Assembly (NCBI GenBank): GCA_013399115.1
Contig: VXAA01006448.1
Location: forward strand, 62,001-126,000
Reading direction: 5' to 3'
Source: Anseranas semipalmata
Lineage: Eukaryota; Chordata; Aves; Anseriformes; Anseranatidae
Length of the DNA stretch: 64,000 nucleotides
Below the pieces are notes generated by a model, which made no database searches, was not told the DNA's origin, and saw only the letters and a program-made list of their open reading frames with translations. Of this stretch, positions 25,106-38,895 are shown one piece after another. Numbering within the stretch: the first letter of the stretch is position 1; each line of letters starts with the position of its first letter. The position numbers and the translations under genes are program-made.

Positions 25106-25300
25106 GGAGCCTGGAAATCGGGGCTGCTTGGACTTGTGCCTGACCACAGCTGACAATGGACAAGCCTCTTCACTTTTGTGCTTCTGCCTCCCCATCTGCA
25201 AAGTGAGAAGAGTAAACAAATTCGGTACCCTTTCCTCAGGGAAGGTGTAAGCAGTTTGGAAAGTGATTTAAGCTCCCTGCGCAGAACCACTTATTTTGTG
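25106..25300 (+). mobile_element. MIR-like SINE relic
   Basis: The order of blocks follows the MIR core: GGAGCCTGGAAATC, then TGGACAAGCCTCTTCACTTT, then CTGCCTCCCCATCTGCAAA (MIR: 'CTCAGTTTCCCCATCTGTAAA'), then CCTTTCCTCAGGGAAGGTGT and GGAAAGTGATTTAAG, which corresponds to the MIR 'AAGCGCTTTGAGA' segment. Divergence is high, as expected for an element older than the bird radiation. It is not expected to encode anything. Confidence 0.5.
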
Positions 25301-28300
25301 TGCAAGCAGTTGTCATATATTTTGCAGAGATTTCTTCTAATTAGAAGAAAAATAACTCTCTCCCTTTTCGAAAAATTAAGGTTTTTGTTCTTCTTACACA
25401 TTTATGACTGTGCACCAGATTTTTTTAAAATCCTGTGCCTTTCCAATTTTGCTATTAATATGTCATAAGAAAATCAAGGATTGTGTCCAAATTCCAATTC
25501 ATGGGAATGGAATTAATATCTCCATTAAAATGAAAAAAGGGGGAGTAATGGGGGAAGTCTCGGAAGCCCTGGCGGGTGGTAATAGTTGGACTCAGCCCTC
25601 CCATCCCAGTGACTCATTCTGGGAATGGATAGTGCCTCTGTCGTCTTCAGACATTTAACACCTCCCTAACAAGATTTAGCATCAGCTGGGATGTGTGAAC
25701 AAATAATATTAAGCAACTTGAGACTTCCTAGAACATCTGTCTCTAAGCCGTGTTAGGGCCTGATCCTGTCAGAGGTGGGTGGGAGTTGGAGAGGCTACGC
25801 GTCGGGCTTTTTGTTATTAATACCAGCAGTGGAGAACTTTGGTTACAAGTCATCCCTCCCAGATCATGTTTCTGAAGATGTAAAGAAGAAAACAAGGTTC
25901 AGAAGACAGCACCCTGCCAAAAGGAAGAATATTTTAGGAAGATATTTCTGACTCTGTCCAGATTATGTGTAAATTTAAGTTACTGAGAGAAAATGAGAAC
26001 CATTTGTTTAAAGTTCAAATCCTGTCTGGCCTTTACTAGGCTAGGTTTCAAGCATCCTGTTTTGCCTAATCTCTACGTCTCAATCCATCACCTTGATGCA
26101 ACTTCCCCACGAGAGTTCTCCATAGCCCTACCCAAACAGTTGGACTTTGGACCAAAAACATCAGCGCTGGAGCTCTCTCCTGGCAACTTTTGTGTTGTCA
26201 AGTGTTTGAGCACAAGCAGAGTATGAGATACCCCTAAGCTGTGTGGTTTCAAGTATCTCAGGCTGAGTAGGTGTCAGAAAATTGAGTTCAAACCAAACCC
26301 TTCTCTCAAGCCTTTCTGACTTTTACCTTCGAGGGAGCCCTACAAGCTGGGCTTGGGCTGTAGGTTCCAAAAATCTGATGGTGCCTCAACTTGCTCTTGT
26401 AACCGGGCTATCGTGGCATAGTGCAAATTGACAGCAGTTCCACCTCAACTGTGTTGAGACAGAAATCCCAAATACAAAAGTACCTGGGGCAGGGTGGAGA
26501 GAAGTATTGAGTATTGCTTTTCATAGAACTCCAAATTTTTCAACAGTTTTTCCCCTAGATATCATAAGTAGTTTCCAGATTTGAATTGCATAGAAGCAAT
26601 CCAGAATTTATATGTAGGTAATAAAATGGTTCTGAAGGTTAGCTGTTGATTGGAAAAACTTGAGGATCCTATTACAAAAACATAATGAAAGCAGTGTGGT
26701 TTCCTGACATTTCCAGTGTACTATAATTCATTCTGTGTAATTTATAAGCCCTCAATTTATTTTTCAAAGTTCTGAAAGCTCAACATTTGCTGATATATTC
26801 CCCTTGAAACCTGCCTCAACATATCTTTGGCTTTTTGATGGGGAGCCCTAAAAGGTTAGCCAAATTAGAGGCACTGAAGGAAAGTCCATGCTTCTAATAA
26901 TCCATACCTTGCTTTTGGGGGAAAGCCTTGCCTGCCTTTTTATTTTTTGGCCATCAGCCCAAATGCTCACTCTGTCTTCCCTATGGACCTCCTGCATGAG
27001 CCTTCAGTGAGGAAGTGGACATACCACCCCCCTTACCAAATTACTAGGAGCAGCACAGGTTCCATTTCATCAACAGCTTTCAAGGTAACTTTGGTTGGGC
27101 ATCCACCATGCAGCCACACTCTCAAAAAGATCAGTCGGGTATCTTCTGGTGACACTCATGATGACAACAAGCATGCCCAGACACTTAAGAAAAGCAGGTA
27201 TATGAGAGATACTGATGAAACAACTCCCAACATCAGATGAGATCAGAATCAAAAGCGGAATGATTAAGTACCACAGCCACTGGCAGACACCTACCAGTTC
27301 AGGAGATAAATGTACTCACAAACCTGTTTGCCATCGCTATTCATTTCTTTTCACAATACATAACCTCCTTCATTTCACAAATAGGAAATTAGGTCTATTT
27401 CACTTGAGAAAACCTTTGCTGCAAACATGCTGTCAAGTTAGATGGTAGCGTGTAGGAACACTGATATTTGTACAGGCTATGGGGATTTAGGAAGACTAAT
27501 TGTTATGGCTTCTCATAATCAAACCATCTTGTAGGGGTGAGAAGACGGGATAATAAATCAGTGGTTTCCACTCTCAGTTGCCATGCTGAAGGGAAAAACT
27601 TGTGTTTCCAATGTGGTTTAACCACCAGAACACGCAGTGAAGAACACAGTCCAGTCTAAACAACTGGAGCTGAGCAACCATTTGTTGAGCTCCAAAAGCC
27701 TGCATCTGCACTGAGAGGGGGAGTACTTGCTGCCTCCCTCCATGCCCAGTCTCTTCTTCATCCCTTCATGGAACACACAGTATGCCTGATGCCGTATATC
27801 TGCTGTGCCAGTGCTGGGTACCTCGTGTTGCTGTTAACATACATCCACACTTCACTGAAACCCCCCTCACCCATGCAGCAGCAGTAGCGAGGACAAAGCT
27901 GTTTGATCACTCGTAGGCACCCTCATGTCATGCCATCTGTCCACAGATGAGGCTGATGGACTTACTGCATGAAGCCACTGAAAGGCTTTTCACAGACTGA
28001 AAGGATTTTGAGGTTCAGAGTGCTACTGACCACTGCTGATGATCACTAAGTGATTACTGAGATGTGCCAGGTTTTCCAGAAAGCCCTGACTCCCAAGGTT
28101 ATCTTGTTACATGAGGATCTCAGTTTTCATTTCAAAAGTAGAAGCTTCCAGCCCCAGTAAGTGCAGAAAAGTCCTGAAAATGTGGTATCTAAGGGCTCCA
28201 AACACAGTATCCAACACAAAGAAAAGAAAATACATTCTTTTTAAAATGTCACTATTTTAAAATCAATCTTATGATTCATTTTTGAAACTCCTGATCTTAT

Positions 28301-31300
28301 ATGCTCAGGAGTGGAAGTATCTGCTCCCTGACCTCAGCAAAGGCTTGTAATAATGACAAGTTATTTCATTAAGATATAGCAGCCGTTGTACTACAACAGC
28401 CACCTCTAAATTTTTTTCAATTGCCTGAGGTAACTAAATAACGATACTTCATTATTCACAGGCTGCTTAAGTATTCTCTATATTAAGTGCAGGGAAGTTT
28501 AGATAACATCTAATTGCAAAGTGAAGCACTGGAAAGTTTTTGAGGGTGGCAACAGCATACCTAAATGACATTTATTTATTTAGAAGTGCTTAAGACATGC
28601 CTTTCACTTATCCTAGGCAGACACAGAGCCTTGAAATCAAAACTCACGCAATATCACTTGGCCTAGTGTCTGTACTTGGAAAATCTTTTTCAGCACACCC
28701 AAACCAAGATACTGCTTTCCCGGTTTCTACCACTTAATCATCCTCCTTCTGCAGACACCACCCAGAATAAAAAACTGGGATAAGCAGAGAAATCCTTGCT
28801 TAAATAGGCTGCAGATGATTCTATTAAGCATTAAGCATACCTAAATCATAAGAAATAAAGATTCATTCCCCAAGTTTTGTCTGCCACCTTTAACCTCAGC
28901 TAGTTTTTCTTCCAGTTTTATAAAACTCTGAACATGTGGATTCTTGACTGAAACACCAACACAACCACAGCAATGGCAATCAGGCTATGATGTAGCAACA
29001 TTATAAGCAAGGCAACGGGATAGCTGACTTACTGTTGAGAAGCCTTAGCAAAACTCTGTGGCCACAAGACGTAGTAGCTGCAGAATTAACAGTTATAGAA
29101 CAGGAAAGCATGTTATGATCACTGAGCTGGGATGACCCAGAAAACACAAGCCACAGAATCTGTGATTCCTGTGCCTTTTGTCACACACATCGTGCTGAGC
29201 CGGATTTTTTGGTGGTTAACACGCTAATAAAGGCAAGGCCATGCAGTGCTGCAATACCAACAAAGTTCTGCATCGTCCCACCCTGATTACACAAATAGGT
29301 TTGAAGCCTCTTTAAAAAGTGCCTCCAACAATGCCTTTTAAAAATGTCCTCCCTTTCCTCCAACCCCCAGTGCAGAACATACCAAGGGAAGCTTTTCAAT
29401 ACTGCAGCCTTGACCCTTTCTCTTAGAAACAGGCGCGCTGCTTTTTGGATGAGCTGGACCATATTTGGCATTACTCCAGCCCCGTTTGCAATATGCACAT
29501 TTAGGTAGTTTGTTAAGTGCAGACGTCTTTAGCCGCTGCTCATTTGCTGTAAGGCACTTTTCCAAGGGAAGGGAGTTTGCGCTTCTTCCTGCCTGTTTAC
29601 AAGGAGCCAGGGAGTGCTGTGCTCAGTGGCATACAAAGCAAAGCCTTTTCTTCCAGGCAGGCACACACACATGATTCCAATCTCCTCGCTCCAAATCTGG
29701 AAGCCACGGCTGCTACTTTAGACCACAGCATCTGAAAACACACTGGGGGGAGAGCGAGCAAGAGGCTGAGATCCTACACGTAAAGCCAGGACAGCAGCGT
29801 GGCTCGGAGCCCCACTGCGACCAGCAGCCACCGGTGCATCACACCATGTGCCGCTGGCAGGCTTCTGAGGCAAGTGGGTGCACAGTGAGTGAAAAGAAAA
29901 TGAAATGAGCCTGATTCTCATCAAGAGAGAGCAGTGAGGAGAAGAAGACGGGGCAGAGGGTTGCTCTTATCAAATGATTCACTCTGGACAGGACACTGAT
30001 GACTGGCGGTGAGGGCAGCAGTGCAGAAGACCTTTCTTGCTGCTGACCAGCTGGTTCACAAAGATGTACCCCAACACAAGAAAAAACACCTAACTAGTCA
30101 CGGAGTCTGGTTCTTAACAAGTAAACATGAGTGTGTGTAACATCAGAGCATCCTTTCTTACCTTAGCACCTCTCCTGCTTCTCCAGACCTTACTGACTTC
30201 TGTGGAGCTTCTCTGCTCCATTCCGTTAGCGTCTTTGCTAAAGCACCCAGTGACACTGCAGGCAGAGGTAAGCCTACATCATCAGGATGTGTTCAGGCAA
30301 GCACAAAGTAGGCTTGTAGGCTTGATTTCCTATAAAATGCCAAATGTAATAAAAGGCCTTCAAAATAGTTGTGCACCTTATTCATATCCAAAAGCGTATG
30401 GCTTTAATAAATTCTGCTTCAGAGTGTTTTTTGGTGTGCTGTGGGTCTGAGAATTCTCTGTGGTTTGTGGTCACTTGTTTTTCTAATATTTTGGTCAGTG
30501 TCCAATCTCACTGGTGTTGCCGACTATACCCATGTAATTTCTGCTAGAATTGAATTTTCCACATTGTGCAACTTTATAGCCCTCTGGTGTTCCCTGACAC
30601 ATGAAGAGAGGTTACCGTCAGTTTGACCAATTTCTCTGTATTCATGCTTTCAAGTATGGGACAAAACAACGTTAACTGAATCTCTTCAAACTCCTGTAAA
30701 AGTGCTTGAGAGTTTTAACAGTCTTCCCAACAGGAATCAAATTTTATCACCTCCTCCTTTTTGACAGCACATCTTTCCTAAGGTGTGGCAGAGCTTGGAG
30801 GGAAAGTCGTGATGTGACAGTTTACAATCCCATCACTCAAGAGCCTCAATTTAAGGGATGCAACTACAGCTCATCAAACAGTTTCCCACTGGAAACTGCT
30901 TTCTCATCAGCAGGAATATCAGTTTTGGTGGGGGCGGGGACAGAGGAAATTTGGAACAATTTAAAATTTGAAATAACAATTTGAATCCAAATGCAATATA
31001 CAGTTTCAATTCTTTTGTTCTGTTTCAGTTTCATTTCCTTATTACTTGCATTTTTGGAAATGTTAATTATTTTGTAAACGTCTACTATATTAATCACTTG
31101 CTAGTGCAATGTTTTGATTACCAAAATAAAATCTCTAAAATCTTTTCAGAATCTGGTATCTCATAGTTTTTGTTCTACTGCTTCTAACATCTTTCAGTAC
31201 CCATTTGAGACAAGCACAAATGCTTTAAATGACAAAAGTCAAAACTTCTACTTCTTGACCCGCTCAGAGGTGTCCCTACTTAGCCCTGAGGACCCTAACA

Positions 31301-33015
31301 AACTGTTTGCATCTTCCTTCTACTGATGAAGATGAATGATACTGAAGACCCAGAGTCCCAAGCCTCTGAGTCTTCTGTTTTCAGCTGGTGCCACAGACCA
31401 GGCATGCCTGTGGCATGCGACGGAGCAGAGATTCCCAGGAAGGTGCTTTCTATCCAAACTGTGTATCTGTGCGATGCACAGATGCACTTCTCAGCTATGA
31501 TACCTTGGGTCTAGAAGCACCGCAGTCCCATAGACTAATAAGCCAAGCTTCTGCTCAGTGCCATGGCAATACTGCTGCCAGCTGCAGAGCTGGCTTGGCC
31601 AGCAACTTTTCAAGCATCCCTGCAGCACACTGGTTAGCGAGTGGTGCTTAGCTGTGGGGACCGTAGTAGCTCACGAGGAGCTCTTCCTGCACAACACCTA
31701 AGAATAGATTTTGTTAAACACTTTGCTAGTGTTCTCTGTTCATTAAAAAAAAAAAATAATAAAAAAAAATAAATAAAACACAACTGCATCTCTTTATAGT
31801 AGCAGACATCCTCTCCTTGTACTTGTAACTGCTTCACTCAGCAGAACTTTACACCTAAATATGGCAAATGACAGAGGAGACCCACATCGTTTCTGCCAAA
31901 ACTTTTGTATCCCTTTACCTCGTGTGCGGCTGGAACAGCCTCCACCTCCAAACAAATCTGTCCACCTGCAAACAGCTTCTCTAGAACCTTACATCAACAC
32001 ACCATTCCTGTATGAATACTGAGTTCAAGTGCTGTTAGATGCTCTCAGTCCAAGGCTTTTTAGCTGCTTTATTAAAACATTGGCTTTAGTTATTTGGGCT
32101 GTTTTTTTTAAGTGCCCACAGACCCCCAAGGACTGCATTCCAACACATTAAGATGTATTATATTATTGCAATATTTGTAGTAGCACTTATTAAAACTGTG
32201 TTCAGGGAGTTGGGATCATAAATCCTTCTGGTCTGCATTCATACCCAAGCTGGAGTATGTGTATGTTTGATAGATGGGCTGTAAAATGAGGGCACATTCT
32301 CACGTGTGAAGTGTGAATAGTTTCTCCACTTATTTATTGCAGTTGGTGTTACGTGGGGACAGAGCCCCATGTTCCAGACAGAACTGACAGAAAGGGAAAT
32401 GACGATGAAAAAAAGAAAGGTCGCTGTCAGAGTGCCTGAACAAACATCAATTAAACCTTCCAACTGATTTCCTGGGACTTTGAATCAAGCAAACAGTTCT
32501 AAAAACCATTCCCGATCTCAGTGCATTCAACTACTGTAGTGGCTAGACTGTTTCAGCACCAAAAGCTTCCCAGTGCTGGACCCTGTTCTGAATGGCTGAA
32601 AGACGCATAAGAAAGTGCTCTGCTAAACCCAACCCACATGCTCAGAAAACAGAAGCAGGGAACTAGGGAAAAGATTAGGCATGAACGAATGGGAAAACTA
32701 TACTACACTCTCTGTGTTACAAGTTTGCGCTCCGAAGCTACTATTCTCAGTACAGCTGGAGAACAGTACAAGTGATGCCTAGTGGGAGCTTTTAATCTCA
32801 AACTACTGCCCCGTCTGTGAGGCTGGGCTTTCATACTTGCTCAAGGGCCTCTTCAAGGACCGTGCTTGGTTCATCTCTCTGCCGTGTTTCGTTCATCTCT
32901 CTGAAGTTAAATAAACAAACAACTTTCATAAACATTAAAATCCTTCACTTTTATAAAGCAAAGGAAGACAAACAAGGAGATGATGATACCTTAATCTGAA
33001 AGACACTGCAGGGAG
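25301..33015. other. Non-coding DNA, nothing recognised
   Basis: These 7.7 kb contain no recognisable gene, RNA or young repeat. Frames are short (none above about 110 codons) and unconvincing. An A-rich (AAAT)-type simple repeat near 31744-31779 is listed separately. Confidence 0.5.
31744..31779 (+). repeat. A-rich simple repeat
   Basis: This is a run of A interrupted by single T residues (AATAATAAAAAAAAATAAATAAA). It is low-complexity sequence. Confidence 0.8.
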
Positions 33016-33300
33016 ATCACAGAATCACAGAACGTTAGGGATTGGAAGGGACCTTGAAAGATCATCCAGTCCAATCCCCCTGCTGGAGCAGGAACACCTA
33101 GATCAGGTCACACAGGAACGAGTCCAGGTGGGTTTTGAATGTCTCCAGAGAAGGAGACTCCACAATCTCTCCGGGCAGCCCGTTCCAATGCTCTGTCACC
33201 CTCACCATGAAGAAGTTTCTTCTCATATTTAAGTGGAACCTCCAATGTTCCAGCTTGCACCCATTGCCCCTTGTCTTATCATTGGATATCTCACTGTCTG
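33016..33300 (-). mobile_element. CR1 LINE 3' fragment
   Basis: This is the reverse complement of a CR1 3' end. It begins with two copies of the tail octamer (ATCACAGAATCACAGAAC), followed by GGATTGGAAGGGACCTTGAA, AGATCATCCAGTCCAATCC, CCTGCTGGAGCAGGAACACC, ACTCCACAATCTCTCCGGGC, AGCCCGTTCCAATGCTCTG and CCCATTGCCCCTTGTC. The copy is truncated at its 5' end near 33300, so only the tail and about the last 70 codons of ORF2 remain. The moderately conserved sequence points to middle age. Confidence 0.95.
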
Positions 33301-33316
33301 CAAAAGTTGCTTGCAA
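33098..33316 (-). pseudogene. CR1 ORF2 C-terminal remnant
   Basis: This 72-codon open frame lies mostly inside the CR1 copy. Its residues include [20 protein letters not shown] and [20 protein letters not shown], the hallmark end of CR1 ORF2 downstream of the reverse transcriptase domain. The endonuclease and reverse transcriptase domains are absent because of 5' truncation. The first ten or so residues come from flanking DNA. It is not a functional gene. Confidence 0.85.
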
Positions 33317-36300
33317 ACACGTTCAACTTTATCAAAATCAAGCGTGTTGCATTTTGGCTGAAGTAAGCAAGCACAGAGAAGTGAGCAGGATGAAACAAAA
33401 CTCTTTATCAAAGCATATCACAGTAAGAGAGAGTTTTTCCCCTTTCAAAATAAGATAGGAAAAACACACCGCAATTTAAGAATGTTCCCTGCCTTTCAGC
33501 AGCAAAGATGCAGTAAACAAGAGCTAGCCATTTTAGAGTTACAGCTCAGCTCCCTCTGCCAAATTTCAAGGAAAAGACTTTAAATTGGCTGTCACAAGGG
33601 CATGGGGGCAGAAAAGGCCCATGAAAAGTAGAAGGGACCTGATACCTTGGTACCAGATGATGACAGAGGAAGATGGCATAGGCAAGAGAGGATGCCTTCC
33701 AGGTTGTACCTACATCTGCTTTGTTCCACTTGAAAATCACTTTACATGCTTTTCTCTTATTTCCTTCCTCTAAGCTGCCTCTAAGTAAACAGTATATTTA
33801 CTAACATCCTACACCCTTTATTTAGTACTAGCCACATACATACCCTACATGCAGGACCATGCAGGTTCTGGGTGCAAGGGGTGGAAGAGGCCACGCATCA
33901 AGTTGCACAGCCTTTTTCTCTCACATGTGCTCATACTCGGCCTGTTAGCAATTATGAAGACTGGTGACAGAGAGGACTTACTTGCTGTAATGTCACAGGG
34001 ACTTAGAGGTCCTGGCCAAAGTACTAAGACCAGTCGCAATGCAGGATGTTGTGCAAATGCATAAAGCATGACAGGCACAATGGGTGAGGAAGACAAATGG
34101 ATAGAGTGGCAGGGGAAACTAAAGTGATTTTATAGAGTCATGCAACAGGGTCAGTAGCAATAGCTGGGAATATAAAGCAACCTGGGGTCCCTTTCACTGC
34201 TCTATCTGCACGACCCTGCTGATGTGCTCTCAAAAGGTGGTGTGACAGGGCAAGCTGTGGCTGTGTTAAACTGGCAAATCTGCCTCATGTTCTACTGAAC
34301 ACATGTCCAAACACTGCAGAAACATGAACCTATTAAATTATGTGCCAGAGAACAAATCTGCCCAGAAGAGCTGCTTGACACCCTGGTGAAGGACTGTGAC
34401 TGAGAACCCATTGAGACAGCAGTCTGTAGCTATCAACTTTGAATGATTATGCTTCTGAATCCTCTGAAAAAATGGTTTTTGATGGAGGATATGCCAGTAT
34501 GACTAGGGAGGAGGCCAACACTTGTGAAAACAGTGCTTGGCAGAGACTATTTCAGCATGGGTTGTTGACTGCAGTATTTCCAAGCCAGTGGAACAAGCAG
34601 GAGACAGAAGAGCAAGGTGGTTCCATCTGGCTTCATAAACTTCAGACTCACTCAGGATGAAGATGGCACCAGGAGCTTTTCTGAACCAGAAACTTCCCAA
34701 GGCCTTTAGCACTTCAATACAAGTATAATGGTTGTGGTTAAGAGTCTATCTGACTGTATTAGCACTCCTGCAATGAATATCTTTCTCATTTACCATGGCA
34801 CCATTAGGCAAGGAATTCTGTATTCCCACAACATCAGAAGACCCCTGAGGGTGGTGGCTGGAGTGTACACAAGCTCTGGTCTCAGAGTTCAAAGAGCACG
34901 GAAAAATGCCCAGAGAAGCTCTTTGTGCTATCCAGATATGCCGTACAGAATCAGAGCTAGAAATAGCACCTCTTTGCAGCCCCATCAGGTCTAGAGGGGC
35001 ACCAGATTTCCCGTGCGATCTGCTTTTAACCAGCTGGTGGTATCTACAAAAGGTAACCATGCTAGCCTGTGACAAGTCTGTGACTGCAAAATATCTCCCG
35101 CAAATGGAAAGACGACTTCTTGCTCATTGCCACAGCAACAAATTTGTTACTACAGCACTCAAGCAGTGTCACTCTGCCCAGCTTGGGCCACCACTGCTAC
35201 AGCTGAGTCTTGGCTGAAGATGCATTATTTTCTTCCCTTTCTTGAAGCTGGAGAGCAGCAAGGGCTGACCTTTAAGAAACTCTGCCTAACTGGTGTCTAG
35301 TAACAGCAAGGAAAGCAAAACAAGCCAAAATTTATTTGAATCCCGTGGATGGAAATCTGCCAGGTATGCACACACGGCTTGGGTTTGCAGAGGGGGAAGG
35401 GAGGATGTATACACAGGTGAAGATAAAAACCTGGAATTTAAGTGATTACATAGAATGTGAAGTCAGCGTTAATTGAACTTTTGATTCAGGTCCTGAAATT
35501 TAATGTTGTGATAGTATACTCTGATCAGAGATAACAGTAGTGAAAGTAAAGACAGGCACAGATGGTTTGGGTTAGGGTCAAATTAAACTTTCTTCCTTCA
35601 AAATAGCTTCTCACACATTACTGTTAGGCCTAAAGTTCCATATTTTTCCTCATGCTCTCATTTGCTCTATTTACTTAGACCTGGCTATTTCCTCCTGTCG
35701 GTAATTTCCTGAAGCAAGACATAGTAAACCAGTGGCTACTTCAAGTAATCTCAAGTTTCATCTATTTCAACAACCATAAAACGTTCAAGTAAGTTTCCTC
35801 ATCTTCAGAGCTATTGTGCTTTCCTGACTTTGTCATCTGACCATCAATCCAAAATTTAGCTAGACCAAAAGCAAAGCCCCACTTAAATACCAAGCTCCCG
35901 GCTTCTCCCTTTTTCACCTGCAGTTTTCCAGTTAAATTGGGCCAGTAACGTGTCAATGTGTTTCCTGCACCTTGGATCTTCCTGTTTTTCCTCCCATAAT
36001 ACCAAAATGGGATTTATTCCTGTCCTTTCATCTGTCTAGACCTTCAGCAGTTTCTCTTCTGACAGCCACAACTTCATCTTCTCTTGCCCGGTTGACACCC
36101 CTGTAAAAAAGAGCTGGAAACATTTTCTTCTTTGCCTGTTACCCTAAACACAATCAGTCTCTTCAAATACCTTCCTTCACCGCCCTTTTCTTACTGCATC
36201 AGGTTCAACCTTTCAGCCTTGATCTTCAAAGTGATTCACCACTCTCAGTTACTCACGCTAGGCTGCTATCTTGTTGTAACCCCTTCCACCCTCAGTCATG

Positions 36301-37144
36301 GATCTTAAACTGTCGCATGTTCATATTCAGAAGATGTATGTGTGTGTTTACAGTCCTAGCTATTCACAGTTTACACTGCTAGTCCAGGTCATGTATTTCT
36401 GAACAGATGTTCCCACAGTTTTAAATTGAAAGGATGAAAATATCTCATCATCCTTTCTTTGTTTATTATATTTAAGTGTTTTTTGAAACTCCTACAATAA
36501 CACAGATTGCATTTTCTTCTAAAATACGCCCAAGAGAACCTTACTTTTTTTCTGACATGAGAAAATCTCCTGGGGAAGGTACGTGGCACAAACCCTTAGC
36601 AGGTTAGAGCCTGACGCAGCTTGTAGGGCCAGCCTGCACATACAAGTGACTGCTTGTGTATTTAGCTGTCTTCAGCAGTGGGACCTGGTAAACCTAAGAA
36701 CTGTGCCTGACTCTTCATGGGAGGTGCACATTTACTTTACAGATCATCTTCCACACAGCCGTTCTGGTCCGTCTTTGTTAGAGCAGTTAGTAGGGCAGTG
36801 GTTGATGAACCTCATTGTACTGGGATCTTCTTCCTCCTGCCGTTTCTGTTACCAAAGCTTCAGGATAATTCCTGAAATAAACTGACTTCAGGATTGCCTG
36901 CTGTATATGAGTCTCGATATCTCACTTAAGGTCAGATTTGGCTTTCCACCATGTTAAGACGTTTCAATTAATTGTCATTTCTCCACTGCTTGCCTCTCCC
37001 CATCAACTGCCTTTCTCCTCCCTCCTTCTCCCACATCTTGTTCTTAATCAATCCCTCATGTACTTTGTTTTGTTCAGAGTGAGCCTTCCTTCCTGACGTC
37101 AAGTCAGAGAACAGACGCTGGCTTCATCACACCGGGGAAAAAGG
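33301..37144. other. Non-coding DNA, nothing recognised
   Basis: I see no recognisable gene or repeat. A mildly C+T-biased stretch at 36000-36240 recalls the one at 19915-20360. Short frames on both strands are taken as chance. Confidence 0.5.
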
Positions 37145-37390
37145 TATCATTATAAAATACTACTTAGCATTTTTAAGAGTGTTTAATGTTCAAAACTGCC
37201 CGAGCATGAACTGGTTCATATGATACAGAGGAGGAAACAATTTATAAATGGAGAAACAGAGGCAGAAAGGTAACAGGAGTTGTACAAGGTCTCACAGAGA
37301 GATCATGGCAGGGTCAGGAGTCTCCTGACTTCTAACTCCAGGCTTTTAACCCTTTACTCATTTTCCAGAACATGCTGTGCTTCCTCCTGT
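37145..37390 (-). mobile_element. Ancient amniote MIR/L3-type SINE relic
   Basis: Read on the plus strand this is the reverse complement of a MIR-type element: ATACTACTTAGCATTTTTAA, then CAGAGGAGGAAACAA and GGAGAAACAGAGGCAGAAAG, then GTTGTACAAGGTCTCACAGA ('CTTGCCCAAGGTCACACAG'), then GGTCAGGAGTCTCCTGACTT and CCAGGCTTTTAACCC, ending with ACATGCTGTGCTTCCTCC. The blocks occur in the expected order over about 245 bases, making this the best-preserved ancient relic in the window. The exact subfamily (MIR, an amniote MIR or an L3-mobilised SINE) cannot be decided by eye. Confidence 0.6.
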
Positions 37391-38551
37391 TCATTTTACA
37401 CCCCAAATTACTACCTGATCTACTGTGTCTTCACTCAGCATGCAAAAAATGCTGATGTTGCAGCGAGTGCGCGCTGCACATCTCAGGGGTAAAGCAGAAG
37501 CTGACTCCCTGCTTCCAGGGCAGACCTCACACTAAAGCCCGAGTTGATGGTGGGACTGCTGCAGCGCTGGTTCCTCCTACACTGTGCGAGGTGCTGTGCT
37601 CAGACCTTCAAACCACCTCCAGATGAGCTGGTCCACCAACACAGCACAACAGGCAGCCATGCAGAGACACTAAAAGGGTCCCTACATTAGGGATAGGCAC
37701 CACAGTGTGGAGTCAGGCTGGCTTCGGACCCCAGAGCCAGCACTGCTGTACTTAGTCCTGGCAACTCCATATGGGGTGATACCAGCAGCTTTCAAAATGA
37801 CTTTTGGAGGCTGGGGCATAGTGTTGTCTCATTTTACCCTCAAAATCCAGAATTCGGTCTTTCACAGACAGAACAATATTACGACATCTCATGAAACCTC
37901 AATTCAGCATCATTTTTATGGGTTTTTCTTTTCATTTTAATACTTCCTACTAATTTACACATAAAAGCATATAAGCATACATTAGCAATAAACCTGCTTA
38001 GAAAAAATAATTTTCCAGGCTTGCAAGCAGATACAGGTGGAATCTCCCAAAGCCTACATATATACATATAAAAATATACACTAGGTCAAAAACAGCTGCC
38101 TACCCACTGCTTCCAACCAGACCTGAATCACAATGTAAACACAGACATGCATATCCCCTCTGCATGCAGTATGTCTGATTAAATATTTTGTTAGCCAAGA
38201 TGTTTTGCTGGGTTGGTAGAAGGATTTTTAGAACATTGATTTCTCTTTCTAAAGGTCTGCTGGATTTAGATGTTTCCTACATTATTCTGTTCTGCTAGAT
38301 TTTCCAAAAGGGCTCTAAAAACTTAGCAGAGTAATTCTGGAGAAAGAGACTAAAAATATAATTCTGTAGACTGCAGGAATAAATGCTGGAAATCATATAA
38401 TGCATTTACATTTATGCAGAAAAATTAACTCTTGGGAAATATTGGCATCAGCATGCTCCCTCACACTCTGGCCTGTGCTTTTCTTATTGTTGTTGGTTTC
38501 AGTAGTCATTTAAAGGAATCTACAGTACCCCTTATTTATAATAGTGTGTAG
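37391..38551. other. Non-coding DNA, nothing recognised
   Basis: This is AT-rich DNA without recognisable features. The 77-codon frame at 37707-37940 (+) has no family resemblance. Confidence 0.5.
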
Positions 38552-38592
38552 AAATAATAGCAATAATAATAATAATAACAATAATAATAATG
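38552..38592 (+). repeat. (AAT)n microsatellite
   Basis: About 13 AAT/ATA units carry two interruptions (AATAGC and AACAAT). It is probably length-polymorphic. Confidence 0.9.
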
Positions 38593-38814
38593 GACTACTG
38601 CTTCCAGGGAGACACCGGGCCAATTTCACTCTTACCTCCCAGGGCTCCCAATCTCCTTTTTCCCTCTCCTTGCAGCTCAGGGGAAGGAGGGGACCCTGCC
38701 CAATTTGAGCATGGAGGTGTTATCCTCCACTGGCTTCTCTTGCTCGTGGCTTGAACGCCAATAAGACCAGAAAGCTATCCCCAGTGAAAACTAGAAAGTC
38801 AGTAATATAAGAGC

Positions 38815-38895
38815 AAGATAAGCGCAGTGACTTGACACATATCCTGAGGCAGTGAATTTGAATCCCTTCCTTGATCTGAAGTGCCAGACAACTTT
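38815..38895 (+). mobile_element. Possible tRNA-derived SINE head (relic)
   Basis: An A-box-like stretch (TAAGCGCAGTGACTTGA, about 38820-38836) is followed after a tRNA-like distance by a B-box-like AATTTGAATCC (38855-38865), then CTTCCTTGATCTGAAGTGCC. This order is typical of ancient amniote tRNA-derived SINEs. The boxes are degenerate, and the sequence cannot fold as a functional tRNA because it lacks a matching acceptor stem. Confidence 0.33.
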